Shown: positions 33,401 through 45,374 of the stretch, piece by piece
How positions within the stretch are numbered: the stretch's first letter is position 1
How the letters are laid out: every line of letters starts with the position of its first letter
Assembly: GCA_001466705.2 (NCBI GenBank)
Contig: LATX02000189.1
Span: forward strand, 682,001-746,000
Length of the DNA: 64,000 nucleotides
Direction of reading: 5' to 3'
From: Moniliophthora roreri
Taxonomy: Eukaryota; Basidiomycota; Agaricomycetes; Agaricales; Marasmiaceae
Notes under the pieces: generated by a model
The model's input: the letters and a program-made list of their open reading frames with translations, nothing else
Told to the model about the DNA's origin: nothing
The model's database searches: none
Program-made: the position numbers and the translations under genes

Positions 33401-35838
33401 CCTGGTCGTACAAGCCCTGTAGTGGGACTACCCGGATCAGAGAACAAGGGTCCAGGGAATGACGATGGAGACAAGTCGAGGGCGGATTCAGGGACGACCT
33501 TATTTAAGATGCGTATCTGAATACCGGTCGAATTGCGAGAAGCAAGTGCAACATCGAATCCGGTGCTCAACTTGTCCGCACCATGGAAGCAGGTGACAAT
33601 CCTGCCTCCGAACCCAAAGCTGAAAACGGGGACACGGGCACTAGTACGGCCCAAAGGGTCGTTAGTTCCCAAGAGGGAAGGAGATGGTGCGTATGGAGTG
33701 TGGGTGGGTGCCTTGACCAGTAGTTCCTGCGGAGGGCCAAGACTATCCGACGGTGCTGATGATGGGAAAGCATTAGGCTCATGGCTAGGATAGTCGTACC
33801 GAGATGTGTATGAACCGTAATCATTCTCACTTTGCTGCCTGCGGGGGTGACGAGAGGGGGCATATGGATCATAAGCATCATTACTGATACTAGTGCGAGG
33901 TGAATAGATTGACCCATTTGACATAGACCGAGCAGGAGGGGGAGGGCCCACGGCTGCCTTCGGGACATACGGGTTATCATCAGCAACGGGTGCTGGTTCA
34001 TAGGGCGTAAATGAATCTGACCCATTGGTAATTGACTGGGTAGTGAACGACGGGCCCGAGGTCTGAGTCTTTGGTAAATAAAGATTCTCGTTGCCTGCTG
34101 AAAGTGTCGACGTATTGTCAGCGACTGAAAACGCCTCAACACCAGCCGTTGTTGGCTGTGCAGATGCTGACCCCACACTCGGTATGTACGGGCTCCCTTC
34201 GGGGTCTTCGGGTTCCAGCTGCATTGATGAGGCATTGCTAGCATCTTGGTGCACATACGTAGCGTCAGTGTGGCTACTTGACGGCGTGTAGGGGACAACA
34301 GAATATGAAGATACGGCAGCCGGTGAAGCAGTTCGAGCATCAGGGCTCTGGACTCGCTGCGAACGAACGGATACAGGCGACGATATTCTACTACCACCAT
34401 GAGGTGGTGGTGTAGAAGTCGATGTCTGCTGCACGCTCGTTCTTTTGGGCGGAGCGGGATACGATACCGCTGGTGAGCCGTTCCGCGAAAGAGGGGACTT
34501 TGTTCGAGGTGAGGCTGTTCTGTTCAATCCGTAATGGTTGATATTTGTATTTGCTGCTGCTGCTGCTGGTAGTGGTGGTGGGCTGACAGTTGTCTGGCTT
34601 CCAGGATGAGCGGGGTGTGTGAAAGTGTCCTTCGGAGCCGCAGGTGGATATGTTTGTGCTGGTGACGGTTCGTAGCCATTGGTGGACCCATACGCCGATG
34701 GTGCTGACACCGATTGAACGGAATCAGCACGAGTTGGAGGTGAATACGCCGATGACTGTGGCTGTGGCGAATAATCTGAGTTGCCTCCATACGCAGACTG
34801 TCCATGCGGGTGGCCGCTCGTGCTTGGTGGTCTGTGCCCAGGAGCCGGTGGTGGCATAGACTGTGAACGTGGGTCGTGAAAGTCGGAGGGAGGTTGATTA
34901 CTCGGCTGTGGGGGTGTATAGGAAGATCCATAAGGAGAGGTCATGGCGTTGGCGTTGGCTGGCGGAGGTGGCGGGTGCTGTGGTGGAGATGGTGAAGCAT
35001 ATGCGCCAAACGCCGAAGACAGACTGGGTACCGTCCGAGGTGTAGATCGGCGAGTAGAGACATTCGATACTGGGAAAGGAGGGTCATATGCATTGGACAC
35101 TTTGGGCCGATTCAGTGGAGCCTTGGGCGCTGGAGGCGGTGGTACAGACGCCAGACTCGATGCAGACGTTGCATAAGGAGAGGTGTAGGAGGGATTCCCA
35201 TAATTTGTAGTCTGCGCTGCATAAGGTGCATACGATGGCATGGTCGAGGAAGATTGGTTATAGGTATTGGAGGGATACGAGCTCGACGTTGGTGCCGGCT
35301 GTGAAGGAGTATACAGCGATTGTTCCGGGACTTTTGTGGAAGGTGTATAAGGGTCATATGGATGAGAAGCCGTGGATGCATTCGCTGCGGCGGGCGTATA
35401 CGGGTCGTCGTAGAGATTAGACGAAGTCGCTGTGCACATTTACGGTCAAATAGATAACAGACCGGAAGAAATAAAAGACATACTAGCACCATTCAGGTCT
35501 TGATTATAGTCATTCTGCGCTTGGCCCGAGTTGCCATACCACGCCTGAGTATCGTATCCCGTTCCACTGACATTTCCGCCTACCGGTACAGCACTCGACC
35601 AGTTGTCGTAGTAGGAATTTGCCTGTGACTCTTCCACGAGTGCCTTGTTCTCGTAGGTACCTGCTAGAAAGTCCGATCCTTGGACACTACTGAAAAGATC
35701 CTCGTTCGTATTGTGGTGAACTGTCGTGTCTGCAGCTTGGGTGTTCTGCTCTGGCTCGTTGGAACCGAGGGAAGCAAAAGGGTCCGCATTGGCGTTATCT
35801 GAGCCAAAGAGTGAGGCCGCAGCTTCTAAGCCGTTCAT
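30423..35838 (-). CDS. SEC16: COPII coat assembly protein SEC16
   Basis: Scaffold that organises ER exit sites and recruits COPII. ATG 35838 (MNGLEAAASLFGSDNAN). A first region of over 600 residues is disordered, Pro/Ser/Tyr-rich with many YxPY-like repeats. The central conserved domain starts at about 33620: VPVFSFGFGGRIVTCFHGAD, IQIRILNKVVPESALDL, FPGPLF, then the alpha-solenoid ACE1-type region (KLVLVKLLKIMIEHDGKL, IQDFLLRGERRKAYHFALDQ, LWAHAMVIASGIDREAWKEV, ACE1-type hairpin, and LAEIGEISLANR farther on). A Ser-rich C-terminal part includes an Ala run (AAAAAAS, from GCAGCAGCA near 31020) and WWKRDSTPGPVKANLGEEK, YYDAELKRWVNKG, ending NIRSRYVDVFQQDGAA. Several introns interrupt the solenoid. 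Confidence 0.92.
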
Positions 35839-36347
35839 CCTGACCTTGTGAAAAAGCCAAGGGGTGTCGTGAACAAGCGAGTTAGGAAAATGCGGAGTAT
35901 GCAGACGGAAAAACTGCCGCAAACTATTTACCTCACTTTGGCCACGTCACTATCGCTCTTGCGAACTTGAAAGAAGGGTATGTCTGAATAATGGTATTCT
36001 CTGTAGACTAAGGTATGGTACCGACCGCGTATTGACTGGTATACGTATGGGATATGTAGAGTAGTAAAAGAGAGACGGAGAAGTACGAATGCGAGCGATA
36101 TGGCAGGAGAGCATGCGAATGTAACTAGACGACCAGATAGAAGTACGATTGATTCAAAGCAAGAAATAGGGATAAGGATGGAAAATATTGACAGGTAACG
36201 GAGAGGATACCATGATGGTCCTTATCCACGATTAGCAAAGGTCATTTCCAACAAACAATGCCGCCAAGCGTCCAGATAGATGAGTAAGAAGACAGAGGAT
36301 ACGCAAGAGGGAAACAATGAAACAACCAAGGTAGTGAAACGACAGAG
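35839..36347. promoter_or_regulatory. SEC16 promoter and PUF gene 3' flank
   Basis: About 510 bp between two minus-strand genes. Holds no open frame of note; the part near 35840-36100 probably contains the SEC16 leader and promoter. Confidence 0.4.
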
Positions 36348-39300
36348 CTACACAGTATTATATTTCTCAAGTAACCGTTCAACTAGAACCGGAAGATGGT
36401 TCAGTGGCAGGAAGAATGACGAAAGCAAGGACACTGACTTGACAGCAAATGTTTATTGTAGGCACTCGAATATCGACGCATCGTTGGGATTTGGGCGCGA
36501 ATATGGGTGATCAATTGTTCTCGTTGATCCACGTCAGCGACAACAACCGCTCGCTGAAGCACATAGTCTGCAAAGAAGAATTTCAGCATCAGGACTCGTA
36601 GCAAACCCGCTGGGACCCACTTCCGAACTGGTCTTTCATCATGGCAGTGATAGGCATAACCCCTTCGTACTTTGGAACAAGCAGCTCGTCCACTAGCGCA
36701 CGCCGTATCTCAGCGTCCGCTGCCACAAGTGCCTTCTCGCAAACATTCGACGCAAACTTGTGTCGAGCCATGTCAAGCAATTGGCCACGTAGTTTTGAGA
36801 TGAGGAGAACCTTGTCGTGCGGTTTTCCATGTTCAAGAATGAATTGAATAACATAATTCTATGGAGAAAGTTATTATCCGGCATAACGAAAAACAAAGTT
36901 AAAAAAAAAAAAAAAAAAAAAAAACTCACCCCATATTGATCAGACATGAGCTGGGTCGACTTTTTGTGCAACTCTTCCAGCAACGGCGCAACCATCTCAT
37001 GCGGTAAATGCTCTAAACATCGCTGAAGAACGCGACATCCGTACGAGTTGGTCGCCAGCTCTATGACGTAGCTTCGGAAATGGTGGACGAATCCAAGCTT
37101 CTCGGGTGACACGCGTTCAATCAACTTTTGAACAACCTTGGGGAAGAGTGTGTGTCAGCCTGCATTCTAGGATATGCTTGGTTCACTTACATGGTTCCCA
37201 TGTGCGTGCCGCACACAATCATAGATGTGGGGCTCGAGTTCCCGAACGAAAGCCGCCTGTTGTTCGGGAAGAATGTATTCAATAGCCTAGAGGATTTATT
37301 TACTAGTTCAAGTCTTCTATGCTTGATGACTAGATCGAACTTTACCTTTTGAACCACACGACAACCGTACATTTGAGTAGATAGCGGGTATACGTGTCCC
37401 TCCATCGCGGCAGCTAGCCGAGTCTTCTGTACCTGCGTGCCATGCTCAAAAATCTTTTGTATGACCTATGGATATGGTTTTTGGGGGTCAGCACGAGGAT
37501 TTATCACGGGGGTGATGTTCACACATACGTAGTTCCCAAACACATCTTGGATTAATTGAAGGGTAGCGGCAGGGACGATTTCATCGAACACCATCTGCTT
37601 CTCCTCACTGGAGGCTGTCTCTAATTTCTGCTGAATAAATCGGGAACCATGCTGATCGCCGCTGAACTCGACGATGTAACCATATATGTCCTGCAAGATT
37701 CATGAGAATTTATTTATCTCTTGTCAATAGCATGGAGATTACCTTTAGCTCCCATATTCGCGATTTATTCGTACGGAATTCCTCAAGTATAGGAGATCGG
37801 AGAGCCACAGTCCGCATTGCCTGCGGGAACATGTGTATGCCAGGGATGTTAGGATTGAATACAGAAGCTCCCGGCATCATCATTGATATTTGTGCATTAT
37901 AGTCAAGAGCGGGACCGTACGCCTGCATATGGGGCGGAGGCGGCGTCGTTCGCATGGCGTTGAACATTTGGTTTTGCGATATTATCTGTTGTTGCATATT
38001 GTACTATAAAGGGTTAATGCTAATGGATATGTAAAGATACCGGTCGTGCTTACCGACAGTTCGCGTTTTTTGTCTGCAAGAGCCACGAGAGCGGGGTTAA
38101 CCATCTGTGGAGGGACCATGGACGGGGCACCGGGAGGATACATTATTGGCTGGGGTGTGGGGTAGTAGAACTGCGATTGGGGAGGACGAGCAAGAGCATA
38201 ATCATAAAAGACATTCTGCTGTTGACGAATGTCGGGAACAGGCATATTTTGTGGACCAACGCTTGGTCCATGATATAACGCCGGCGCCGACACATTGCCC
38301 ACAGCAGATGGCGGGTACAAGGAAGCATCGGATGGCGCACCATATCCGTAGGGATATTCGGGGTAAGGGTCGCGTGAGGTAGTTGGAAAGTAATTAGTAT
38401 AAGCTCCATAAGGTAGTCGGGGCTGTACGACAGAAGGTGGTGCACGACCTGGCAGACCCTGGCTGGGCTGAGAGGGAGGGGGAGGGTGACTGAGATGGCC
38501 GTGTTCCCGGTTAACGGTAAAATCGTCCTCGACGGCCATTCCACGAATGGCTAAGGACAAGTCATCGACGACCGAAGGTGTAGACACGGGTTCATAATTT
38601 GCCGGTGTTGAGAAGTTTGGTTGCTGACTTGAGAAGCCCGTCGTAAACGGTGGGGAAGAGGACGTGTTGTAACGGACAGGGCTGGGTTCTTTACCGACGT
38701 TGTGGTCGTAAATTTGAGGATGCGTCTTTGACCGCGTGTCCTAACGACAGAGTATTGATTAGCCACTCTGCCCTTTGGGACTTGAGGCCGGTTTGGAAAC
38801 GTACGATTCTGGGACCAGTGAAAGGTGCCGACTGTGCTTGTCTTTGTCTGGAGGGGTGTATATTGAGTGGTAATTGGGTGTCCTGTGCAAGATAGTTAGC
38901 CTTGAGAGTGAAGCTCAAAGTTTTAAGATTATGTACCAGCTGAGCGAGATCTTGAGAGTGAGAGTTGGAGACATCCTCTTCCCAATTACCACTGGTGGGT
39001 CTGGACGACGTCCAGCCTTCATGTAAACTGCCGCGGTGGGTACTAATGTCGGATGAGACAGGAGCGAGTTCGTTAGGACTGACGATGGAGGACTGGGAGT
39101 TGCGCTTTGATGAAGGTGAGCCAGCGCCCCAAACCTTGCAAGTCGGCGAAATGAGTCAAAATGAGCCCAAGGAAGAGAGAATTTACGCATACCTGCCAAC
39201 CTGAATTGTACCCCGTGAGGTTGGTCGCGCCACCTACACCCACGTTCAACATGTTTCCGGTCGTATTCGGGGTAATACGTTTGGGTGCAAACTGGTATAA

Positions 39301-39429
39301 AGAGTTGTTGGTGTGTATTTCGTAAAGGGGATGATGAGGTGGACGCACATTAGTGGGAGAACTCGTAGGAGAATGATTTCTGGAGTGGCTGGAAGAACCG
39401 GAAGGCTTCCGCGAAGAGTCTCTGGACAT
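36348..39429 (-). CDS. PUF3: Pumilio-family RNA-binding protein (PUF3-like)
   Basis: PUF proteins bind UGUA-containing 3' UTRs and control mRNA decay and translation; yeast Puf3 acts on mitochondrial messages. Start ATG 39429 ([20 protein letters not shown]). The N-terminal half is disordered, rich in Ser/Pro/Gln/Tyr. The Pumilio domain of eight repeats runs from about 37830 to 36450: [112 protein letters not shown]. The end is recovered by splicing: KHLLS joins through a GTCAGT donor and TTCTAG acceptor to [11 protein letters not shown], the classic PUF ending, with stop at 36348-36350. Intron 36925 side carries a T24 tract (minus strand). Assignment to PUF3 rather than PUF4 or JSN1 rests on overall shape. 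Confidence 0.88.
36901..36924. repeat. A24 homopolymer (T24 on the coding strand) inside a PUF gene intron
   Basis: Twenty-four consecutive A on the plus strand directly beside the 5' splice site of a PUF intron, which on the coding strand reads GTGAG followed by T24. Such tracts are length-unstable. Confidence 0.85.
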
Positions 39430-40526
39430 AAAGTAGAGGTGATATTAACTGCCGAACTGAGACCATTGGGGAGGGGGGGGGGGGGGGGGGGGGGGGTGGT
39501 TGAGTGCGCGATGATAGGGAGATGTAATGAGGCATACACACCTTTAACAATTAGAGTAATTGGGAGGGGCAGAACTCGGCTTGGCTCGGAGCAAGTGTTG
39601 GTGAGGAGGCAAGAGAGTAGCTGTTATGAGAAGATTCAACATGTCATTAGGGGGGGGAAATAAGAAAGAGTAATGTTGACGTTGTAGGCACGAGGGTTGA
39701 ATGTAGAAAGGACGCGACTTACACGTATCAGCGTGGAGTGTAAGGGATGGAATGGTAGAGAATAAGAGGAGACCAATAAAAAGGAGCGTGACTTGTTCTA
39801 TACGAAGGGCGACAAGCAGAGACCCGTAAGGTGCAGAGGCGCAAGGACCCCACAGTTGAGGAAAAAAGGGATTTGACACACGAAACGGACATCAAAACAT
39901 GACCTCACCTATTCCATTTTGGGTCACGGCGTAAACAAAATGGCTTCGCTAAATAAACATGCTTCGACATGCGCTCCTCCAAGCTTCTCTGATGCGTGGC
40001 TGCCACGCCTTTGCAGATCCCGACCTCTTCAGCGTCTCACAAGAAATAACTTGCAATTCTTTTATTTTTCCCCTTCCCGCTACTCACAATTACCTCTTAT
40101 GTACTAGTCTCTTTCCATCGGCCCGGTCCAGAGCTACAACCCAATGTCATCCATGCGTGCAAAAGTGTAAGCGACTTTATGAGTGTCACAATGTCCCCTC
40201 ACCGAAGGACCTTTTGAGTAAATTTTCTTTTTTTTCGACAATCCCCCCTCAGGGTCACTCTGACCGAGGTTTCAAGCACTATGTATAATCAACGTGGCGC
40301 TATATCCTTGGGCTTTTTCAGAGCCATATAGTACATATCTCAGGGCTCCACACTACTGTCATTGGCACCCTGAAGATATGTTACATTCCGGGCTGAATGG
40401 GTCCTGAAATGAGATTAAGTTTCGTGCTAGTACTGAAATGCTATATAAAAAGTATACAATGGGTATGTATGTCACAAAATAAAAAAAAAAAAAAAGAGAG
40501 AGAAAGCAAATGGGAACAAGGAGCAA
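39430..40526. promoter_or_regulatory. PUF gene leader and promoter, kinesin-1 3' flank
   Basis: About 1.1 kb between two minus-strand genes. On the minus strand it holds a frame of 111 codons at 39544-39879 with a hydrophobic segment (VTLLFIGLLLFSTIPSLTL) that could be an upstream reading frame in a long leader, the C24 tract at 39473-39496, CT-rich sequence near 40210-40250 and an A-rich stretch near 40482-40500. Nothing else is recognised. Confidence 0.4.
39473..39496. repeat. G24 homopolymer upstream of the PUF gene
   Basis: Twenty-four consecutive G on the plus strand (C24 in the PUF leader), 44 to 67 nt upstream of the PUF ATG. It could form a G-quadruplex in DNA or slow reading of the leader. 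Confidence 0.9.
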
Positions 40527-43500
40527 TCACCGTGAGTTGAAAAACCAAGATGCTCGCTTGCCTGTGAAATCACAAGAAAAGAAAAATTTCTTCTAAGTTC
40601 CTTCATATCGGTGGCAATGAACATTAGATCTTACCTCCAGCCGAACTATATGACCACCAACAGTCGCAGCAAATTAATTTTCTACCCGTCAAAAAAGCTA
40701 TCTTGCGGTCATAGCAACAAACAACTTACCCTGCTTCCTCACTCTGTAATCTAGACAGAGGGTTGGCGCTGGATGCGCTTCCTCCTCCGCCACTAATTGG
40801 TACTGGCACGGAGCTTAAAGGCACGCTGCCACCACCACCTCGCAAGGGCTTGGCGATTCTACCGAAACTCAATGGGGACGACGCCGCTTTTTGTGCTAGG
40901 TGAATAGATATATAAATCAATATTCACTCTCATTCCGACAGAGCGCGACTTACCCCTCGCTTGGTCAAGTCGATCCTTGACGGCCTGCAGTTGCGCTTCA
41001 AACTTCTGGTTCTGAACGGACAACCGACGGTCGGCATCTTGCAGCATCGCCTCGAGATTCTGGATTCGTTCGTTACGCGCCAACAATTTGCGCTCCGCGA
41101 TACCGGCTTCCTTCTTCAGTGTAGAGTTCTGGTCCACGAGCTAAGCCCCGAACATGTCAGCAACGATGGCCCTCCCGACAAGGGTGAAAATTTTTTTTTT
41201 TTTACCTGCTTCTGAACCACAGTCAGCTGCTCAAGGTTCCGCTCCAAGAACGCCATCTTCTTCTGTTGCGCTTTACTGTTGCTATTCCGGATCACGTTAT
41301 TGTATTGTTCCTTAATTTCATCCAATTGAATCTCCAACTCGACGACCTGCAAGAATGGAAGCACATATAGTGTCAAGAAAAAAAAAGAAACTAATATCAA
41401 AAAAGATGTTACCTTCTCGCAACGATTCTGCAAATCCCTCATGAGGGACTTCTTCACGCCATCGAACTCTGCAAGTTGCACATTGATCGCTTTGCGTGTC
41501 CTTTCGAGATCTTGTGCGCTCTCCGCGAGGTTCTTGCCACCTTCGATACCAGCGGAAGTTACGGCAAATGCACGCTACGAAGAGTAGCAAAGTCAGCAGG
41601 TCGACGGAATCCCTACTTCTGGCACTTCCAAAGGTTCTCACCTTCAACTCCTCATTCACGCTCTTCAGACTGTCAATTGAAGCGTTGAGGCTTCGGACCT
41701 CGTTGATCTTCATGTCCAGTTGCTGTTTCAGGTCGTTGATTTCGCTAACATGAGCATCGCGTTTCGCGGCGTATTGTGCCTCCAACTTATTCTGTGATAA
41801 GGAAATGAGCGGAGTTGAAACGCTAACTCAACAATCAAAAATCCAAACCTTGAGGTCAGCCATAGACTCCGCGAGGTCGGCGTTACTAGTCTCCTCGTCA
41901 TGGATTGTCTTCTCTATGTGGCGGACAGAATATTGAGCAGGTGAAATGAATGGTGATACCGAAACGTACCTAAGAGTTCTTCATACTCAGTTTCCAAAGC
42001 GACAACTCGGCTCTCGAGCTCGTCTCTCCTCCTCGTCAACATCTCATTCTCCTCCTGGCTTTGCCTCAGACGATCTACAGTGTCGCGCACCAAGCTCTGA
42101 CCCTCAGCTAGCTGACGACGAATACCAGTGAGATCATCTTGGGTCAAGTTGAATCCTTCGTTATCTAGATTGTCTAGCTTGGCGAGAATTGACCGTAATT
42201 GTTCGTCCTTCTCGGAGAATCCGCCCTGCTGCAAAAATTTTTTTTTGAGAAACGCATGCCGGAGAATCACAAAGAAGGAGCCTACAGCGTCGAACTTTGC
42301 CATCATGAGAACCATCTTTTCCTGCTTACGTTTCTCCTTGTCCTCCGCCGAAGCATCCTTCTGTAAAGATTTAAGTTCGGAGATTTGCCGTTTCAATTCC
42401 TCTAGTTCGGTCTTGGCGTCGGCGTTCTGCTCCTTGAGAATATCAACAGTAATGACACCCTCCTTATTGTCATAATCGAGCCTTTCGACTTGAAGACGGA
42501 GCTCGCTGAGTTGAGAAGACATGGCCTTATTTTCCTGCGCAACGCGTCAGTCGCAATGAGCAACGCATTCAGCACCGTGAAAAAAACACACCTTGCTGAC
42601 AGTAGCCTCTTGCTCCTTCAAGAACGCCAACTCTTCCTTCAACTCCTTGACAAGCTTCTCAGCAGCAGCGAGGGCACTTTCCTTCTCAGCCAAAGAATCG
42701 CTGAGCTCGTTCTCGCGTCTGAGGAAGTCTTCACGCTCATCCTTATCCAAGCCAACAACGGTAGGTGTCTGAGGACGACTATCGAGTTCAGAGCGGAGGC
42801 CCTCAATTGCAGGATTGACTGGTGTCATGCTACGCGAAGTCGACGCTGGTGTGGAAGGCGTAGGTGATGTAGGTGCCTTCTTTGGTGCCGCTGGAGCAGC
42901 AGCGCCAGCTGACACCGGTGCTCCTGACTTGCCTGGAGTAGCCCATTCGGATTCCTCGACACGTCCACCAGCGCGCCAGATCGTCAGCTCGGCCTCGAGT
43001 GCAGCTATGTACTTTTGGTACGACGTGTTGGCGGCCTGAGCTTTAGCAAGCAAGCCTTTGAGCTCTGTGGGGGACAACTCGGCGTTGACACGAGCAGAGT
43101 TCTTGATCGTCTTGGCGCGGATACCGAAACGGAGGGTGGAAAGTGTTTCAGCCTCATTATAAGATGAGGGTGAACAGTTGATGATCAATGTTGTTCGAGA
43201 GTTCCCTCCGAGAGATTCTTGCAGAATTCTAGTAAGTTTGGAGTCACGATAGGGTATATACTTGACCTTGTAACCCAAAGAAATTGATGATCAGTCTCCA
43301 AAGACAGGCTCAGTACGATAGAATATACCTTGGGGTCTGTAAGAGCATTGATAACCATTCCAAGGGCCGATAAAGATTTGTTGATCTTCTTGGCCTCTTC
43401 TAGTGTTTGTCCAGAAGCACCAGTCTTTCCAACCTTCTCTGAACCAGCCAAGTCGACGAGGTAGAGATTACCAGTCTTCTGAGCACCCGTTTCCGTATTC

Positions 43501-44501
43501 TTCTGGTTGATAGTGATTAGGAATATGGAGTGCGAACGAGATGATTCGGCGTTCATGTCTAGGCAGATATTAACAAGGGGTAGATGACAAAAAAGATGAG
43601 ACACACTCGTTGAAGAAACGACTCGAGCGGCGCCTCCTGCCCGCATAATCTCATAAACTTCTCTAGCACTGCTGACATAGTAATCAGACAAGTTCTTCAC
43701 ATAGACACCTCTCGACTTCTCCTCGTGGACCTGGAGGTTGTCATTCTGGGCTGTAAAGGTTGCCCGATGGAATGAGCTCATGAGTCACACAGGAAATCCA
43801 TTCCGATCACGTACGTGCAAGCAAATCGCGGATCTTTTCCAAGTAGATTTCCATGTAAGAGACTTTGACGAGGTATTCGAGGTGGGCATCACTCTCAACG
43901 ATGGACTGGAATATCTGCTCTGTTATCCGAGGAATGATACCCTTGAGCTCCTCCGAGTCTATATCAGCACCCTATTAATGACAGGAGGTGAAAATCAGCG
44001 TTGAAAAAATCAGGGATACAAAGACGCACCATCATGGTGAACGTCTTTCCACTACCAGTCTGACCATACGCGAAAACGGTTCCGTTGTAACCATCCAGGA
44101 CATCTGAGTCATCAAGTTAGGGAAGTGGGGTGAGTTGGCAATCTGAAAGGGTGATCTGACCTTTGACGATGCTGTAGGTTGAAGTTCGAATTAGTAACGT
44201 TACTGATTCGGGAACAAAGTCGATACGCACTCTTTAACGCCATAATCAAAGACTTCCTGTTGTTTTGTCCCCATCTGGAAGACTCTGTCAAAGGTGAAGC
44301 CATCCTTCTCTGGACCGGTGGCAAGCTGCTGGGATCGCAGCTGCACCGTCGTGAGATTATCATCGAAATTGACGACGATTTCTCCTCCTTCGCGATTTTC
44401 TATTGCATTCTGAGGTCGAAATCTGGAGGCAAAATCAGACTGAGGGTATGAGCTGGTTAAACAGGGACACACCGACAGACGACCTTGATGTTGTTTGACA
44501 T
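40527..44501 (-). CDS. KIN1: Kinesin-1 heavy chain (conventional fungal kinesin)
   Basis: Plus-end microtubule motor for vesicle and organelle transport along hyphae. ATG 44501 ([10 protein letters not shown]). Motor domain: [21 protein letters not shown]-loop GQTGSGKT (about 44065), [21 protein letters not shown] strand, switch [12 protein letters not shown], switch [17 protein letters not shown], neck-linker [13 protein letters not shown] and [18 protein letters not shown] stalk of heptad coiled coils interrupted by hinges follows (about 42750-40900), then the tail with the autoinhibitory IAK motif ([13 protein letters not shown]). The end is built from an 11-nt microexon (40645-40635) and a last exon encoding [11 protein letters not shown], stop 40527-40529. 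Many introns. Kinesin-1 in filamentous fungi works without light chains. Confidence 0.93.
40635..40645 (-). other. KIN1: 11-nt microexon of the kinesin-1 gene
   Basis: On the minus strand CATATAG precedes TTCGGCTGGAG, which is followed by GTAAGATC. Exon ...GAGGAAGCAGG joins through it to the last exon in phase, giving [18 protein letters not shown] then stop. Without it the WFFNSR end would be out of frame. Confidence 0.72.
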
Positions 44502-44788
44502 CGTGGGGGGAAGATAGTTACTGCTCTATGTGAAACGTAATCTATGCAAAAGGCCAAAGAAGAATATGAAAGAATGAGCTTATGAGTCGTGAAATGAAGG
44601 TATAGGTGAAAGATGCGTGCTGTTTGCCAATGTTGCTGCCGCGTGCGTTGCTACAGAATTTTTGGCGAAGAGTCATATGTCAGCGCATGTCAGCAGAGAA
44701 CCGGCAGAGGACTACAAATTTCTCTTTATTACAGCTGATACAATACACATCTCTAACGGCAAGAATGACATGAAACCGAATAAATCAA

Positions 44789-45257
44789 TCACTCTTCCTC
44801 ACTATCGACGGATGGACTTCGACGTGAGGCAACTGCTCGACTGGAAGACGCGGCTGGTCGACGACTCGATGATGTTTCTCCCATTCGCTGTGCTTCATCC
44901 GCAGCATCGATCCATTCAGAGTAGATGTCAATTGGTTCTGTAAGGTCTAAAGAAACCAAATGCGTGAGTCTTGGTGGTCGTCAGACAGGATGCTGGTCAC
45001 TGACGGTTCACTTTGCTCTGGTAACGTTGATCGCAAGTTCTGCATACTAGCTGTGCAATTCCTTCTTTTCTGTCTATCCTGACGGTAACAGAGTTGTCGT
45101 GATGACAAAACAGACAAGTAAAGGTCGTATCTGCGGTCGAAAATTGGCCACACGAGTTAGGATGATCTCAGAGAAAAGAATTAAACCTGAACGCACCAAG
45201 AGGTACTTTTTGTCTCGCTGGTCCTGGTTTTCGAGACGATTTCTTTCGTTTGCCCAT
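44789..45257 (-). CDS. ELF1: Transcription elongation factor 1 (ELF1), zinc ribbon
   Basis: A small protein that travels with RNA polymerase II and helps it pass nucleosomes. Exons 45257-45197, 45130-45005 and 44946-44789 total 345 nt (114 aa). It starts [20 protein letters not shown] with the basic N-terminal tail typical of ELF1, then the four-Cys zinc ribbon ([18 protein letters not shown] and [16 protein letters not shown]) and [21 protein letters not shown] Ser/Arg-rich C-terminal tail ends SVDSEEE, an acidic end like those phosphorylated by CK2 in yeast Elf1. The gene sits between two kinesin genes, 117 bp from the kinesin-5 start. Confidence 0.95.
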
Positions 45258-45374
45258 GACGGTGGTGGTAATGAGGCCACACAGCGGGGCAGGCGCAGCG
45301 CACCATCACGTGTGCTGTTTCGCGATTGTTCAATTTTGTTCAAGTCGGAGTTCGCGTCTTCATCCTCAACGGCC
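45258..45374. promoter_or_regulatory. 117-bp divergent promoter between ELF1 and kinesin-5
   Basis: The ELF1 and kinesin-5 start codons point outward with 117 bp between. The gap includes GGTGGTGGTAATG and CACGTG (near 45308) words; no TATA box. Confidence 0.55.

Noticed and set aside
33567..34400. A 277-codon minus-strand frame inside the SEC16 region
   Set aside because: It is an alternate frame of the Pro/Ser-rich SEC16 exon; the SEC16 frame holds the conserved domain and correct joins.
39544..39879. Possible secreted or membrane peptide gene upstream of PUF
   Set aside because: CT-rich leader sequence readily encodes hydrophobic runs; with no conserved features it is better seen as a possible upstream frame in the PUF leader.
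44617..44943. A 108-codon plus-strand frame opposite ELF1
   Set aside because: It overlaps the ELF1 last exon in antisense and has no family resemblance; ELF1 explains the sequence fully.
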